Assembly: GCA_009667805.1 (NCBI GenBank)
Contig: CM019064.1
Location: 74,708,400-74,772,399 of the forward strand
From: Leptobrachium leishanense
Lineage: Eukaryota; Chordata; Amphibia; Anura; Megophryidae
Length of the DNA: 64,000 nt
Direction: 5' to 3'
A program made the translations under genes and the position numbers. The notes under the pieces were generated by a model. It had not been told where the DNA came from, searched no databases, and saw only the letters and a list, made by a program, of their open reading frames with translations. Of this stretch, positions 10,925 through 22,771 are shown one piece after another. The stretch's first letter is position 1. Every line of letters begins with the position of its first letter.

Positions 10925-11690
10925 TAACAGCACTTGCAGCCACGTTCATTATTTCAATCTAATGTCCTACCCACAGGGCAGGTACCAGCATTGCTGCCAT
11001 CAGCATAATGCAAGAGATAGCCGTGATAGGTGTTTACGCCTCATTAATCACTCCACCGTATTGTCGAGATGCAATTTGGATATTGGGCAATAACGGGGGA
11101 AGATAAAATCTGTCATTTCAACATTTGACACTGAGATTCAGCAGATATGAACTTTTCAACGAAACTAGTTAGTAAAATATAATCAGACCATCAAAAAGAA
11201 CATGAATTACTTAAAATTACAAATATAATGCAAAGAGGTGCAGAGAGTCCTCTTTAAAAAACATTATTTTTTTTTTATTTGAGAGACGTTAGTTTTTATT
11301 ATTATCTTACAAATGCTTAAGTAATTGCAACGTTAAAAATCATAACGTAATACGTAATAAAATGGTGTGGGATATAAAAATAAAACTCTGCAAATCGTCT
11401 AGCTTATACTGTAAGTTCTTAATACAAGAGTTAAATGAAAAAGCAGAAGAATTTTATCAGGAAGGGTTTTAGAAAAAAAATACTGTTTTTAGTTTTACAA
11501 AGAAAAAAATCTACTGTAGTGAACACATTTCTCTGTAAAAGAAAAAAAAATGTAAATAGCCAAATAAAAATAAAATTCTTTTTGGTTTATTTTTTTTACT
11601 TGGCCGTTACGTTTAAGCGGGGGTTGCTGTTCCCCTGAATTAAAGTCTTCCTGCACTTCACTCTGCTTGAGGCTCAACTCCTTTTTTCAT
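10925..11690. other. AT-rich sequence, no recognised feature
   Basis: Poly-A and poly-T rich DNA. Short lysine-rich frames near 11435-11638 reflect base composition. I see nothing else. Confidence 0.45.
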
Positions 11691-11720
11691 TGTGAAAAAT
11701 GCGTTCGTCTGACCTTAGCC
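11691..11720. mobile_element. Terminal fragment of a Harbinger-like MITE
   Basis: A segment GTGAAAAATGCGTTCGTCTG followed by ACCTTAGCC matches one end of the H family and is followed by TTA. No partner end is evident nearby, so this looks like a truncated relic. Confidence 0.55.
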
Positions 11721-12039
11721 TTAATGTTTACATTTATTTACTTATACACATATTTTTCTTGACCAGAGAAAGGTTAGAAAGGTGCCCATCACAGCCTAAT
11801 TGTTAATTGTAATATTTTTCATGTGCCCCAAAAAAGTATTTCCCCTTATTGCACTCTTGGGGGGGTACCAGACTTTTGTGCCTACAGGCTCCTGAGATGC
11901 AAATCTAGCCATCTTTATGTCACTAGGGCCTTTGCTTGAGGTGACAGCCAGTCACATGAACTTGCGTGGCCTCAGCGAGGTTAATTGGCCATGCTAACAT
12001 ACCTCACACTGGAGGCAGTCAACAGCGGAGATCCTAAAG

Positions 12040-12202
12040 CAGTGGTTCCCAACCCTGGTCCTCAGAGCTCCCTAACAGGCCAGGTTTGCCAGATCTCTGA
12101 AGCACAGCACAGGTGATATGATTCGCTCCTCAGTGATTGCATTTCCTAAAGGTAATCCTTAAAATGTTAGAAGGCCCTGAGGATCAGGTTTGAGGACCAC
12201 TA
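12040..12202. mobile_element. hAT-type MITE CAGTGGTTCCC, copy 2 (uninterrupted)
   Basis: The termini are CAGTGGTTCCCAACC and, inverted, TAGTGGTCCTCAAACC. The 8-bp duplications TCCTAAAG (12032-12039) and CCCTAAAG (12203-12210) match at 7 of 8 positions. This copy shows the unoccupied form of the positions hit by other transposons in copies 1, 3 and 4: CTAACAGG follows the left end here as one copy. Confidence 0.8.
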
Positions 12203-12225
12203 CCCTAAAGCGATCCCAGCAAGGA

Positions 12226-12505
12226 GAGGTTACCAGGTTGGCCATGTTTTCCATAAAAAATATTTTATATGTATAAATGTATACATATAATTTATTAAAT
12301 CCAATAGGCAGTGCATGAAGAATGCAACCCTGCAGCATGTAGACTCCATATGCTGCAGGTAAGATTCCGAAGTGGAATCCCAGGTGAGCTGCCCTGATTA
12401 AATGACAGATTTCACTCCTCCCTGCAGCACATGAATCTTTCCTGTGACCGCTCCATGAAATAATAATATATGTCCAGGAAATAATGGCTGATTTGCCAAC
12501 CCTAG
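12226..12505. mobile_element. CTAGGGTTG MITE, copy 1
   Basis: The left end contains GGTTGGCCATGTTTTCC and the right end the inverted match TGCCAACCCTAG. A related copy at 63262-63526 shares the interior segments GCAGTGCATGAA, CCCTGCAGCAT and ATATGTCCAGGAAA. The target duplication is not clear. It is non-autonomous. Confidence 0.6.
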
Positions 12506-13222
12506 AGGTAAGTATGCTTCAGCTCATGACCAGTTATTAAAATAACCCGTATTCCAGGGACTATTGTTTGTGAATGTGTCAACATATCACTTAGCATGAA
12601 AGGGTTAAGCAACATGAAGTAAAAGCAAACTTTGCGGAAAAAAAACAACAAAAAAAATTCATGATTCCTGCAGTTCAGCAGCAAACCAATATATTAGAGC
12701 CTTAGCAGCTGTTAAATGGAAAAAAATCTCTGTAATAACCCCATAATGTGATTATATACTACATTTTCTGTTTGACTGTGATAAGCTAAAGATAACTCCA
12801 CACTATTTTATTGCTAATAAGTCGAGCATGTAATTCCATAGGGATCACAAGCAGAAAAAGGTTAGCATGGTTCCAGCATTCCCATTTATGTAATTAGACC
12901 TTTTACATGATGTTGTGGTCAATCACAAACCTCTTACAAAGCAAGAACCTTAACAACATATTTTTAAATAAATAAATAAAAACAAGACTCACGGCTTTCA
13001 TCCATTATCCTAATGGCTTTGCTTTGGAGTGCTGAGAACGAGCTGTGCTGGGTCAAGAACACGTCATCTTCCACAGAACAGTAACAAGTCCCCATTAGAA
13101 AAGAAAAATCTGAAAAATTCATACAGTACTAATACATTTTACAACAAGGGTTTTGGGGCACACAAATACTTACATATGTAACGCAGTTATATAGCATACT
13201 GATTTATATGCAATATGTATGT
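12506..13222. other. AT-rich sequence, no recognised feature
   Basis: I see no supported gene or repeat boundary here. Confidence 0.45.
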
Positions 13223-13284
13223 CTCTAATGCAGGGACGTGCAGTCAGGGGCGGCAGGTGAGGCAGGGCCTCACCTGCCATTCCA

Positions 13285-13898
13285 TTAAAGGAACACTCTA
13301 CTCAAAAAGCACACACACCCATTTTTTTATCCTAATCTATCCCTATTCCCTTAATAAAAAGTTATTTTTTAAATTTTTTTGTGTAACTGTAATACTTACC
13401 CTAAAATCCACTTGTTTCCAGCGGCATCTTTTTTTTTTTTTTTTTATACTCCCCTCCCTCCTCTTCCGCTCCCGTCCTTCTTGCTTCTTCTTGCCTTCTG
13501 GTTTACGTGAGAAGCGCGCATGCGCGCCTCTCACGTAAACCAGCCAATCGGCAGGCTTCCTCCCGGCTCTCTCTGAGGATTAGTGTTGCGCGCAAGAGGA
13601 TGCGCGCAACACTAACCCTCAGCCGCTGCCGCCAGCTACTGCGGCGAGTTGGAGACATCATCGCGCTGAAAGCGCGATGACGTCTCCTACTCGGCAAAAG
13701 TCAGCAGAAGTGGGAAATATGATTCCCGCTCTGCTGACTGACAGCTGGGAGGGCGGAGTAAACTCCTCCGCCTCTCTCAGCTGTTTTTTGCTGCTGAACT
13801 GCCTTGCGGAGGGAGTGGAGACAGAGGGCGGCATACTCCGGGCATCATGACCACCTAAAATAGCTTAGGTGGTCGTGTGGCCTAGAGTATCCCTTTAA
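13285..13898. mobile_element. TTAA element nested in hAT-F
   Basis: TTAA flanks AGGAACACTCTAC on the left and the inverted GAGTATCCCT on the right. A hairpin at about 13498-13543 has 15-bp complementary arms (ACGTGAGA/TCTCACGT) around the palindrome GCGCGCATGCGCGC. A second hairpin lies at about 13650-13685 (CATCGCGC/GCGCGATG). The type is piggyBac-like or Kolobok-like by target only. Confidence 0.65.
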
Positions 13899-15487
13899 GT
13901 CAGTGTACTGTCTGTGGTGGTTTTAATATTAAAATAATCTGTAATATAAAATATGAAATTTAAAAAAGTTCTCATATTCACCTGCTCTTTTTTTCTTTCA
14001 GTTCGCCGGCTGCTGTGTGTGTGTGTGTGAATCATCACACAGACAGCAGCAGCAGCAGCACTGAGCCAGTCTAGCCTACAACGCAATTTGCGTAGCTGGC
14101 CGCTACGCTAATTGTGTAGCTCAAGCTGGTCGAATGATTCGGACTGACGTTTGCAGTGCACCCCCGGCGTCCTGCTTACGTCCTGAATCTGCGCTCTTCA
14201 GAGCAATTGAATTGCTTGAGCCAATGGGTAAGCACCATTGGTCTCAAGCCATTCAATTTTTTTCAAAAAATGCCTCCATGGGAGGCAGGGACTCCCATGG
14301 ATTGATTGGCACAGGACAGTCATGTGACTGTCCTCCTCAGTCATGGGGACGTTGCCACGGGGGGAGGGAAAAGCACATGTGTGGGCCTCACCAATCTATC
14401 GTAGGCTGTGGCACCGCACCCAGAGGCACGTTGTTGTAGCTGAAGGACCAATCAGAATGTAGCATGAGTAGGGGTCTGTCTCAGCAGGTCCTGGGAGTCA
14501 GACAGAAACAGACAGACAGGACTGGTGCTAAATCCCCTCTCTTATTGAGTATACCACAGGATTTGAGGTATTCGGCACAGGGGGAAATGTTCTGGCGAGA
14601 TTTGTCCGGTAAGTATTTCAGGAATCGATGCTCTCTCGTGCAGATATAACACACACACACACACACACAGACTGCTTTATGCTTTTATTTTTATTGTGTT
14701 TTTTATTTGTGGATTTCCTTTCCCTCCTGTCAGCTCTGGGTTACGGGCTCCAGTGCATCGGCATGGCCTATGTTTCCTCTATGATGGTGACCCAATAATG
14801 TACTCAATCACATATGTAGACGTAAATTAGTAATAAAGATCCTATGATAAATAGCTGAAATAATATTGCTTTTGGCAAAGGCCACATAATAAGTTGTAAA
14901 AGATCAATAGGTATAGTCCTGAATAACACGAAAGTCCCCACCAAATGAGGAGTATACTTGATATATACTAAATTCATGAAAAATCATTCAGGCTATAAAT
15001 AGTTGTACTAACAAACCATTTTGTAAACGCACCTCTATATCTTGGTGTTACTCTAAACGCAGAAGCATGTCGGTGAATTGCAGGATTGTTATTATTGATA
15101 TAACGAAAGACTATAAAAATGGGGTATATGAAAACCCTTCATTAAGACCGAGGGGAGCCAAAGATTGGAGTTTGTAAATCCACCGGCATTCTCTCTGTCG
15201 TAATTTACGATCAAAGTCGCCTTTCCGGGGCCACCTTAATAATACCAGATATCAAGCTATTTTAAAAAAATCGGATGCTACCATCTTTGAGGCAGATTTT
15301 GTTCTTTCCTGATCCATCATGATAGTGTTCCTGTTCATAAAACAAAGTCCATGAAGACAGTGTGAGTTTTGAGTACTAATGTTTTTACATGAAATCCATC
15401 GGTGCAGGTTAGTATAAGTGAGCAGTCTAGGATTGTATGTTGCTTAGGTGATATGTCCCCCAGCTGTGCCTTGTTGGGCCGCAGATA

Positions 15488-15603
15488 TAATTTGCAGCCA
15501 GCTCCTGGGGAGCACTGAGAGCAGCCAGCTCCTGGGGAGCACTGAGAGCAGCCAGATTCTGGTGAGCACTGACAGCAGCCAGTTCCTGGGGAGCACTGAA
15601 CCT
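15488..15603. repeat. 27-bp minisatellite in hAT-F
   Basis: About four units of GAGCACTGAGAGCAGCCAG followed by CTCCTGGG. A diverged version of the same unit occurs at about 39130-39250, at the end of the Helitron-like region. Confidence 0.8.
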
Positions 15604-15834
15604 ATGCAACCCATGTATATCTGGCTCTGATACTAGCCAGTGCCTCACCAGCCACTGACCTCACTGCACGTCACTGCTGTAATGAGGGTCATGTGAGTGC
15701 ATAGGAGGCTATGTGTGAATGCCGATATTGTGTATGGGACTGTGTGTGGTATGGAGTTGTCTGCGTAGCATTGTTGTACAGGTGATTCATATAGACCTGA
15801 TCCCAAACCTTTTTGTTATAGATCTTAACCCCTT

Positions 15835-16296
15835 CACTATCGATATCGAGATATCTCAGGCTTCAAAGGCACCATCTGGTGCCTCGATATCAAGATATCT
15901 CAATATCCTGATCTGCAGCCCGAAAGCAAATGAAATTCGGTTGCTGCAAACTAATTTCGTTTGCTTTGAGCTGCAGAAGGTGCCCCCAAAGTTTTAGCCC
16001 TGTGAGCATAATGCCCAAAGAGCTAAAACTGTAAACTCAGCTGCTGAAAGCTCTGAAATATCGGGCTTTCAGCAGCCGATGCAGGGAGAAAAAGAAGAAA
16101 ATAGACCAGCCGCTCAAACCTCGAACTCAATTTGGCAGTAGATGGTGCCACCTACTGGTCAAAACAGGTTATTTACAGTTAGGAATACAATAGATTTAAA
16201 CTCAAATATTTATTACTTTAATATTAATAAAAAAATATTTTACAAAAAAAACACAATTTTTTTGACAAAAAAAATGGAAAATGAAAGAAGGGGTAA
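15835..16296. mobile_element. Candidate TTAA element, group 3
   Basis: The left end is TTAACCCCTTCACTATCG and the right end GAAGGGGTAAAT. The left part is a hairpin of GATATCGAGATATCTC-like segments flanking GGCACCATCTGGTGCC. The right target site is imperfect (GTAA rather than TTAA), so the boundary is tentative. Confidence 0.4.
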
Positions 16297-16374
16297 ATAA
16301 AGGGGCAAACTATTGTAATGATTTAATCGGAGTGTCAGAAAACGTACACCTCTTATGTGGAAATTGTTGTAATG

Positions 16375-16880
16375 AAAGGTTGTAAACTCTAGATGGTGTC
16401 ACTTATCTTGCACAGTTTCATACACGGTCTGCATTATTAGCATACAGGCAGAGAATGGCCTGTGCATTTAATAAGATAAATTCAATATAGATAGATAATA
16501 AAAATGGTCCCCTGCTTATGGGGATTTGTAGAGATCATAATGAGATTATTAGTGATGCATCTCCCAATGAATATCCATAGATTATAAAAATAATATCTGT
16601 ATGTGGCATAATGCCTGTATATGGAAATTACAGTAACACCTTGTATCTGTACTGTACAGGGATTTTAATCAATTCTAACCTCCTGAATCTTATCCCTGTA
16701 CAGCAGTCAGTGACCCAAGAGCTCTCCCTGCATGCTGCCCTCTGCGTGGATGTTGTAATGCCACAATAAAGGTTGTTGAACTTTTTCTTACAGTGAGGAG
16801 GGAGAAGTTGCTTCTTGTAGTCTCTGTACAGTAATACAGAGTGATCGGAATGAGATCTCTCTTTGAAGTTTGTCCATTAC
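16375..16880. repeat. Dispersed repeat A, copy 2 (unoccupied site)
   Basis: It matches the two flanks of the MITE at 2846-4399. TTGTAAACTCTAGATGG is continuous here, so this copy shows the pre-insertion site. An additional segment around 16660-16750 is absent from copy 1. Function and class are unknown. Confidence 0.65.
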
Positions 16881-17554
16881 TTCCTAGAGAGATTACCAAT
16901 CTTGCACTGGACAGGTATGCAAATGAGGTTTTACGTGCTAATTTTTTGTTATCAGCATAATAAAATGAAAAACTGTGTATACACTTTTTTGGTTGAGAAA
17001 GGGTTAATTGGTCTCAGTCTAATATTTCTGCAAAAGGAATTAAAGACATATTAAAAGTGGAACTGTTGCACCTATATAATAGGAGCAAAGAAACACATAC
17101 ATAAACTGTAAAGATTACTTGTGCAATAAACCTAAAAACACTTTATAAAGCACATGCTGCTGGGTTTTTTTCTTCGTCTGAAGTAATTGCAAGTAAAAAA
17201 AGGACAAAATTAGGTTTTTGTAACTCCTATTACCATTTTGTGCATTTTTGCCGCATGATACAACATTTAGCAAAATCTGTACAAGATTGTTACTTTACTG
17301 CTATGGTTTATCCTCTATAGTATTTAACAGTTAATGAGGTGGAGGAGGGAGTGTTTAGATAAGGCTGCAGGAGGTCTATTGTCCTGCCTCTGCTACCTGA
17401 GATGAGAGATGGCATCTGAAATAGATAAAACAGGGAGCTTAAAAGACTTCTAATCTACTCCCTAGGGATGTCCTTTGAATACATCCCACACAATACAATG
17501 ATGTGAGTAGGCTGCCTCAACTTTAGACTCCATTCTATGGCCAAAGCCACATAT
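16881..17554. other. No recognised feature
   Basis: AT-rich DNA. I see no credible coding frame or repeat structure. Confidence 0.4.
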
Positions 17555-17724
17555 CAGGGTTATTCAGAGAGAGGTGAAAACCAGGAGAATAGAACAATCT
17601 AGACCAAATAGCCGATTTGGAAAGTGAGATAAATGGGAGAATTTTTCTGGTTTGGCTATTCTGGCCTAGAATTTTCACTTCTCTAGTAATTTTCCTGGTT
17701 TTCACCTCTCTCTGACTAACCCCG
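17555..17724. mobile_element. CAGGGTTAT short form, copy a
   Basis: A 170-bp element with termini CAGGGTTATTCAGAGAGAGG and, inverted, CGGGGTTAGTCAGAGAGAGG. The core contains CTAGACCAAATAGCCGATTT. Siblings lie at 18581 and 43481. The terminal bases resemble the long form at 6071, but the interior is different. The target duplication is not convincing. Confidence 0.65.
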
Positions 17725-18580
17725 AGTGAGGAGCAAGTGATGTAAAGATACTGGGGCAGTTTACAACACAAAAGATCACACAGTGAATGCACCCAGTGAC
17801 ACATATAGAGCAAAATATTTTCTTAACTAAACAAACAAGAGAAAAACAAAACACAAGTAAGATATCAGCAACATAAAATAAACACAATAAGGACATACTT
17901 TGGGTCATTTTTGGTGGTATTGTCCCTTTAAATGAAATGATGGTCAAGACAAGACATCACCCTATTGATACATTCTTTTTTTTTAACATATCTATTGATA
18001 CTTTCAACAATGTCTAAGAGTTATTGACAACAAGCAATCAATATAGAAGCAGAATAATGTCTTGTCATGATTGCAAACACAGCAATGGACAAGGTGCTGC
18101 CTGTTATCATGCACTGATACTGACTGAGTTGGTCCAGCCTTTGACTTAGGTCCTTACCTACACATTTTTAATACAATTTTTCTGGTTAAAAATCAAGTGC
18201 ATGCAAATTGCTTTGTTTGTGTACATAGTTGTGATTATTCTTAATTCAGATGTTTTTATTTTACAATTTATCTTTAAGAATGTTTGTCTAAATACAGAGG
18301 ATTATGTTAAAAAATATTAGTTACTTGCCACTTTATATTTAGTAAATGTTCCATGGGTACATATTATTTTACATGCCGCCCTGTGATTTCTATTTTTGAT
18401 AAATGAAAGGTGATGGCAAAGCTATATTTGCATCTCACTTCAATTAGTCAGAAATTGAGATGATTTCAGAAGGCATTTTGGTCACTGTCACAGTAACCTT
18501 GAAGTGAGCATGGTGACTTTAGATCCTCAGGTTACTGCTATTCAGTAACATGTAGATACGTCATGATAAGTGAAGAGTTA
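17725..18580. other. No recognised feature
   Basis: AT-rich DNA. No coding or repeat call can be supported. Confidence 0.4.
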
Positions 18581-18761
18581 CAGGGCTATTCAGAGAGAGG
18601 TGAAAACCTTGAGAATTGCCAGGAGAATGAACAATCTAGACCAAATAGCCAATTTGGAAAGTGAGATAAATGGGAGAATTTTCCTGGTTTGACTATTTTG
18701 ACCTAGAATTTTCAATTCTCCAGTCATTCTCAAGGTCTTCACCTCTTTCTGAATAGCCCTG
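18581..18761. mobile_element. CAGGGTTAT short form, copy b
   Basis: The termini are CAGGGCTATTCAGAGAGAGG and, inverted, CAGGGCTATTCAGAAAGAGG. The core is the same as in the copy at 17555. Mismatched flanks leave the target duplication unresolved. Confidence 0.65.
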
Positions 18762-18880
18762 TTGCCAAGTCATGGGTTACTAATGATCAGTATTCCCGTG
18801 GCCCCATACCGCACCACTCGTCAGGGCCCCCCTTTCCTCACCTGCCCATTTTAGTTAACTAATTAAAAATAAAACATTTT

Positions 18881-19621
18881 GGGCTCTATTACATTCTTCG
18901 CGCAAACGTTAACGCGTGCGCAAAAACGCATTAACACGAGGGGTAAAACCCTTTGCGCAGAACGTCGTATTACAATGTCCGCGCAAAAAATGCACGTTAA
19001 CGTCTAACGCGGGTGAACCTGTGCGAACCTTTTGTGCGAGCATAATGTACATTTGGCGTCCTATACTTAACATTGTGAGCGCAAATGTGTTTGTGCGCTG
19101 GTACGCGAATGGTATTACAAGCTATGCGCAAATTTTAACGGACAACGTTTGCGCGAATAATTTTAACGTCTTTTAAAAGTTGGTGGTAACGGCAAATCTA
19201 AACGTCCTGGTCGAAACCAAATACACCAGCCCGACAAAAAAAAAATACAGCAAAGTATAGTTACACATTCTACTCATACCTAAACAATTAAAAATTGAAA
19301 AGTTGTGCGTGTTTTTATTATTGCTGCAGCATATATACTCAGATTGATTTTGGCAGGCGTACAAACGTAACGGGAGACAATTGTGGTTCTTAATTCAGAT
19401 TGGCTGAATCGCGTGAAAAAGCAGTCCGCCCACCGATTTCTGTGCGCAGCGTTAATGTGCGCGCGTTTTTGCGCATCTTTTTTATTCGCGTTATTTTTTG
19501 ATGAGAAAACGCGCTCGGATTGTGGTACCAGCGTTAATTTACGTGTGTTAACGTTTAACGCTGCGCGCAAAAAAAATTGTGCTGCGCGTACGCTTTTGCG
19601 CAAAGCAGTTAATAGAGCTCC
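18881..19621. mobile_element. GCGCAA-rich GGGCTCTATT element, copy 2
   Basis: The termini are GGGCTCTATTACATTCTTCG and, inverted, GAGCTCTATTAACTGCTTTG. The ends are saturated with GCGCAA and AACGTTAAC words. The AT-rich centre, with TTGCTGCAGCATATA and GGTTCTTAATTCAGATTG, matches the element at 52386 in opposite orientation. A 153-aa frame here is not recognisable as a transposase. Confidence 0.6.
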
Positions 19622-19995
19622 TTGCCTCTTCTTCTGTTTACCCAATTTTACAGGGAATGGGCCAAATCCCTGGGGATCTAACATGGGGATAAATTGTTCC
19701 CTAGTGGGAGAGCACTCGCTCTGTACCTCCACCTGGTACACACCATACTAATCGCTCCCTCAGTGATGAGTCATAGTGCTCTTACCAGCACCAGATACAG
19801 CAGCCCACCAGGAAATGTGTTGGCAACTTGTTGGGCGAGTCCTGGGTGGCATGGAGGGCCCCTTATATCTGTGGCACTTAGACAAGCTGCACAGGGGTTG
19901 ACAAGGGCCAGAGCCCCCTGGATCTCTGGAACATATCAAGGGCTGTCACCCCCTGATGGCGGCCCAATGTTAAAGTATAAATTACAAGTACAATG
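19622..19995. repeat. Dispersed repeat S, copy 1
   Basis: Segments such as GGGAATGGGCCAAATCCCTG and CACTCGCTCTGTACC recur in inverted orientation at about 58490-58690. The boundaries and class are unknown. It abuts the element ending at 19621. Confidence 0.5.
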
Positions 19996-21363
19996 AGCTG
20001 CCATTTTTTACGAGTGCCATTATTCTATAAACCAGGTTAATGTCTTACTCCAACAGAAGTATATGTCCAACTAGCAGTCTTGGTTCAAAAGATGTAAAAA
20101 TAATAGCAATACATATTGAAACATGTACAGTACATGTACAGTACAATACAGTAGATGTTGTCAGTGTAACACAGTATGTCTTACATTCATCCAATGAACC
20201 ATTGTAATCATTGAACAGTAATTGATAAAAGTAGTTCTGCCTGCAGTTATCCTTAGTGTTAACTTGTTACAGATTATATTAGTTCAGATTATTGAATTTT
20301 TCTCAGTCTCAGGTGTCCCGGTAAAAGATAAATCTGGCCATTTAATGCAAGTCTACTTGACTTCTTATTTTACCCATAAGAGCTGTTTAAATGAGCAATC
20401 AGGACCTCACCGTGAAACGTTCTTTAGGGAATATCACAGACAAGCTACTAAAAGTGAAAAGACCAAAGCACACCAACATGATTAATGAAATATTAAATGT
20501 ACAATAAATTTACCAGTTAAACTTCACATAGAGTTTAGAGTATACGTGAATTAGACAGACTTTATCCCATCAAAGGGAAAGCAATTCAGTCGATGGACTA
20601 GTCATTCCATCAATACAAAGCATAAATAACGCTCTCCAAGGGTACTGACAGGGGTCTTGCTCAGGGATACGCAATCAAATGTTTCGGCTTTTGGCCTTCC
20701 TTTGAGTAGACTGTTTTATTCTGTATACATATCTAATGTTTGTTTATGGGGCTCCTGTATGTTTTACTATCACCGACAGAAGAGGCCCGACAATAAAGCA
20801 AAATAGGCAGCTGCCAAAGGCTTCACTCAAACAGGGTCCTTAAATGATTGTGTAGAATGCAGTTATGTACATGATATCAACGCAAATACACTCTGTAGTA
20901 ACCCTATCTGCCAAGAAAGCTGTGTGAGCCATCATTCGATAAAATGTAAAGGGTTAAGTCACCATTTTTTATGACCTGAGGAGCTTCAGGTTTGAGCCTT
21001 ACCTAAGGCCTCACATACTCAAGACTCAGAGCATGGATCTCAAAATTTGGCCCCCCAATTGCGCCCTCTAGGTTATTCCTTGCCCCCCAATGTGCCCCCC
21101 ACCAGGGACCAGCATCCAGCTTCCCCCACATATTTGGACCACTGTATCTCCTGCCTCGTGCGTTGTACATGGTAGATAGATGTGTCATTGGAAAGGGCAG
21201 AGTCTGGCCTTCCAAGAATTTCCAACATGACTATATTCAGTGTAAAGACAAAATCATAAATAACAAAATACAACCATAACATTTTTTTTTCACAGGGTGG
21301 AAAAGGCTCAGCAGTGACAGGGTTATTGGTCAGACTATGTATTACTGTTCTTTTTTTTTCTTG
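19996..21363. other. Mostly unassigned; one hammerhead-like motif
   Basis: No gene is recognised. The region contains the GCCGAAAC motif listed separately near 20671-20710. A diverged fragment at about 21185-21240 shares TTGGAAAGG and CCAACATGAC words with the TTAA elements. Confidence 0.4.
20671..20710 (-). ncRNA. Degenerate hammerhead-like motif
   Basis: On the minus strand CTCAAAGGAAGGCC is followed by a short loop and AGCCGAAAC. This resembles the stem II and GAAAC part of hammerhead ribozymes, which established work reports in Penelope-like and other amphibian repeats. The CUGAUGA core is not intact, so self-cleavage is unlikely. Confidence 0.25.
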
Positions 21364-21735
21364 GTTTAGTTGTATATTATGGGTTAAACGGCAGACTTCA
21401 TCGCTTACAGTATATATTTTATTTTTCCTTTATTAATGGCATTTTAGGAGTTAATGGGTAGGCTACATGCCTCACAGTGTATATATTTCACGTTTTCTCT
21501 TTATAACTGGCATTTTAGGAGTTAATGGATGGGATACATGCCCACAGTGTATTCATTTTGTGGTTTCCCTTGATTAATGGCATTTATGGGTTAATGGGTA
21601 GGCTACATGCCTCACAGTCTATCCATTTCATGTTTTCCCATGATTAATGGCATTTTAGGGGTTAATGGGTAAGCTACATGCAACACCGTTTATTATTTTT
21701 ATTGTATTTTCCTGCTTTAATGGCATATTAGGGGT
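21364..21735. repeat. Tandem repeat of about 72 bp
   Basis: About five imperfect units share GGCATTTTAGGAGTTAATGG and GCTACATGCCTCACAGT. The copies have diverged by substitutions and small indels, so the array is old. No coding potential is seen. Confidence 0.75.
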
Positions 21736-22333
21736 TATTATGCAGGTGAGAATCTAAAGGGTCCATTCATCTTTAGATTCTTTGCTATTTGGCACATTTC
21801 AGAGAAGCAATTTTGCTGAAAATATGGTGAATTCCCTAATTAGCGAATGGTCACCGTAATTTGCAAAATTGGAGTCGCTGAAGCAGTTATTGGACGTCAG
21901 TAAAAACCGCTGAATTGCGGCTAATAAAATACAGAATTTAAGTATCAGGTTAATGCAACAAAAAGGTATCATTGCATCACATTACTCTGGAATTATGGAA
22001 TCTTATTTTTATATACTAATTTCGTTTTTTCAGTGGAATGATTTAGTGGCGGAAATTATTAGTGCCCCCCAGTTTTCACTGTGGTATCTTATGTGCCCCC
22101 CCCATATATATTGTTCCTAGAGTCGCCACTGCTTATAAGTACTGGAGCCAGTACTCGACGTTGTGTGCTATTTACTTGTATACCACCCAAAATGGAAATG
22201 CAGTCAAATGCCGAAAGTGAAATTAGCATGGCTGAAACAAAAGCACATGAGGCATGGGGGAAAAGAAAACTATAACTCTTCAAGATATTTGTGAACAAAC
22301 TCCAAAAATTCAAAAGTGCAGAAAAACTTGTTA

Positions 22334-22771
22334 GGCTAGGGTCAGACGAGCGTGTTTTCTACGGACTGTGCGCCCGTGCAGTACGGACGCACTTTTTGAC
22401 GGAAGACGCAGTAGTGGCCACACAGTCCGTTTTTGGGACTGATGTTATTTTTGACGAATGTAGGAGGGAAAATAAATTAAAATAAAAAATATTTTGTCCG
22501 TCAAAAATGCTGGACGCATAAATGCTGTCCGTCTGACCACGTTCCATCACTCACACACAAAGCTATGCGGACGTGGTGCACTCCGCACGTCCGTCCTAGC
22601 AGTAAGACGTTCTTGCTAACCTGCGTCCGTTTGCCGCGTCCATAGTGCGTCTGCACTTGCGTGCGGACGTACTTCGTGTGTGGGCCTTCATTGGTCATGA
22701 TTATCTGCTACCACAGAGGTACTAAAGTGCGGCAACACGGATGTTAACACTGTGTTCGTCTGACCCCAGCC
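22334..22771. mobile_element. Harbinger-like MITE H2
   Basis: The termini are GGCTAGGGTCAGACG and, inverted, GGCTGGGGTCAGACG. The flanks are TTA and TAA, consistent with a mutated TWA duplication. The interior (GTGCGTCC, GCGGACGT words) is the most diverged of the family. Confidence 0.7.

Larger units (their letters stand above)
13231..15676. mobile_element. hAT-F: 2.4-kb hAT-like element with nested TTAA element
   Basis: The termini are CAGGGACGTGCAGTCAGG and, inverted, CAGTGACGTGCAGTGAGG. The 8-bp duplications CTCTAATG (13223-13230) and CTGTAATG (15677-15684) match at 7 of 8 positions. Inside are a TTAA element (13285-13898), GT and CA microsatellites (about 14018-14032 and 14649-14669) and a 27-bp minisatellite (15488-15603). 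No transposase frame is evident, so it is a non-autonomous or internally replaced hAT. Confidence 0.75.

Noticed and set aside
19280..19751. Overlapping 153-codon (minus) and 122-codon (plus) frames
   Set aside because: They lie in the GCGCAA-rich element, where stop-poor GC-rich words open both strands; neither resembles a transposase.
22044..22131. Short element with AGTGGCGGAAAT and CAGTGGCGACTCTAG ends
   Set aside because: The ends are weakly inverted and no matching 8-bp duplication flanks them.
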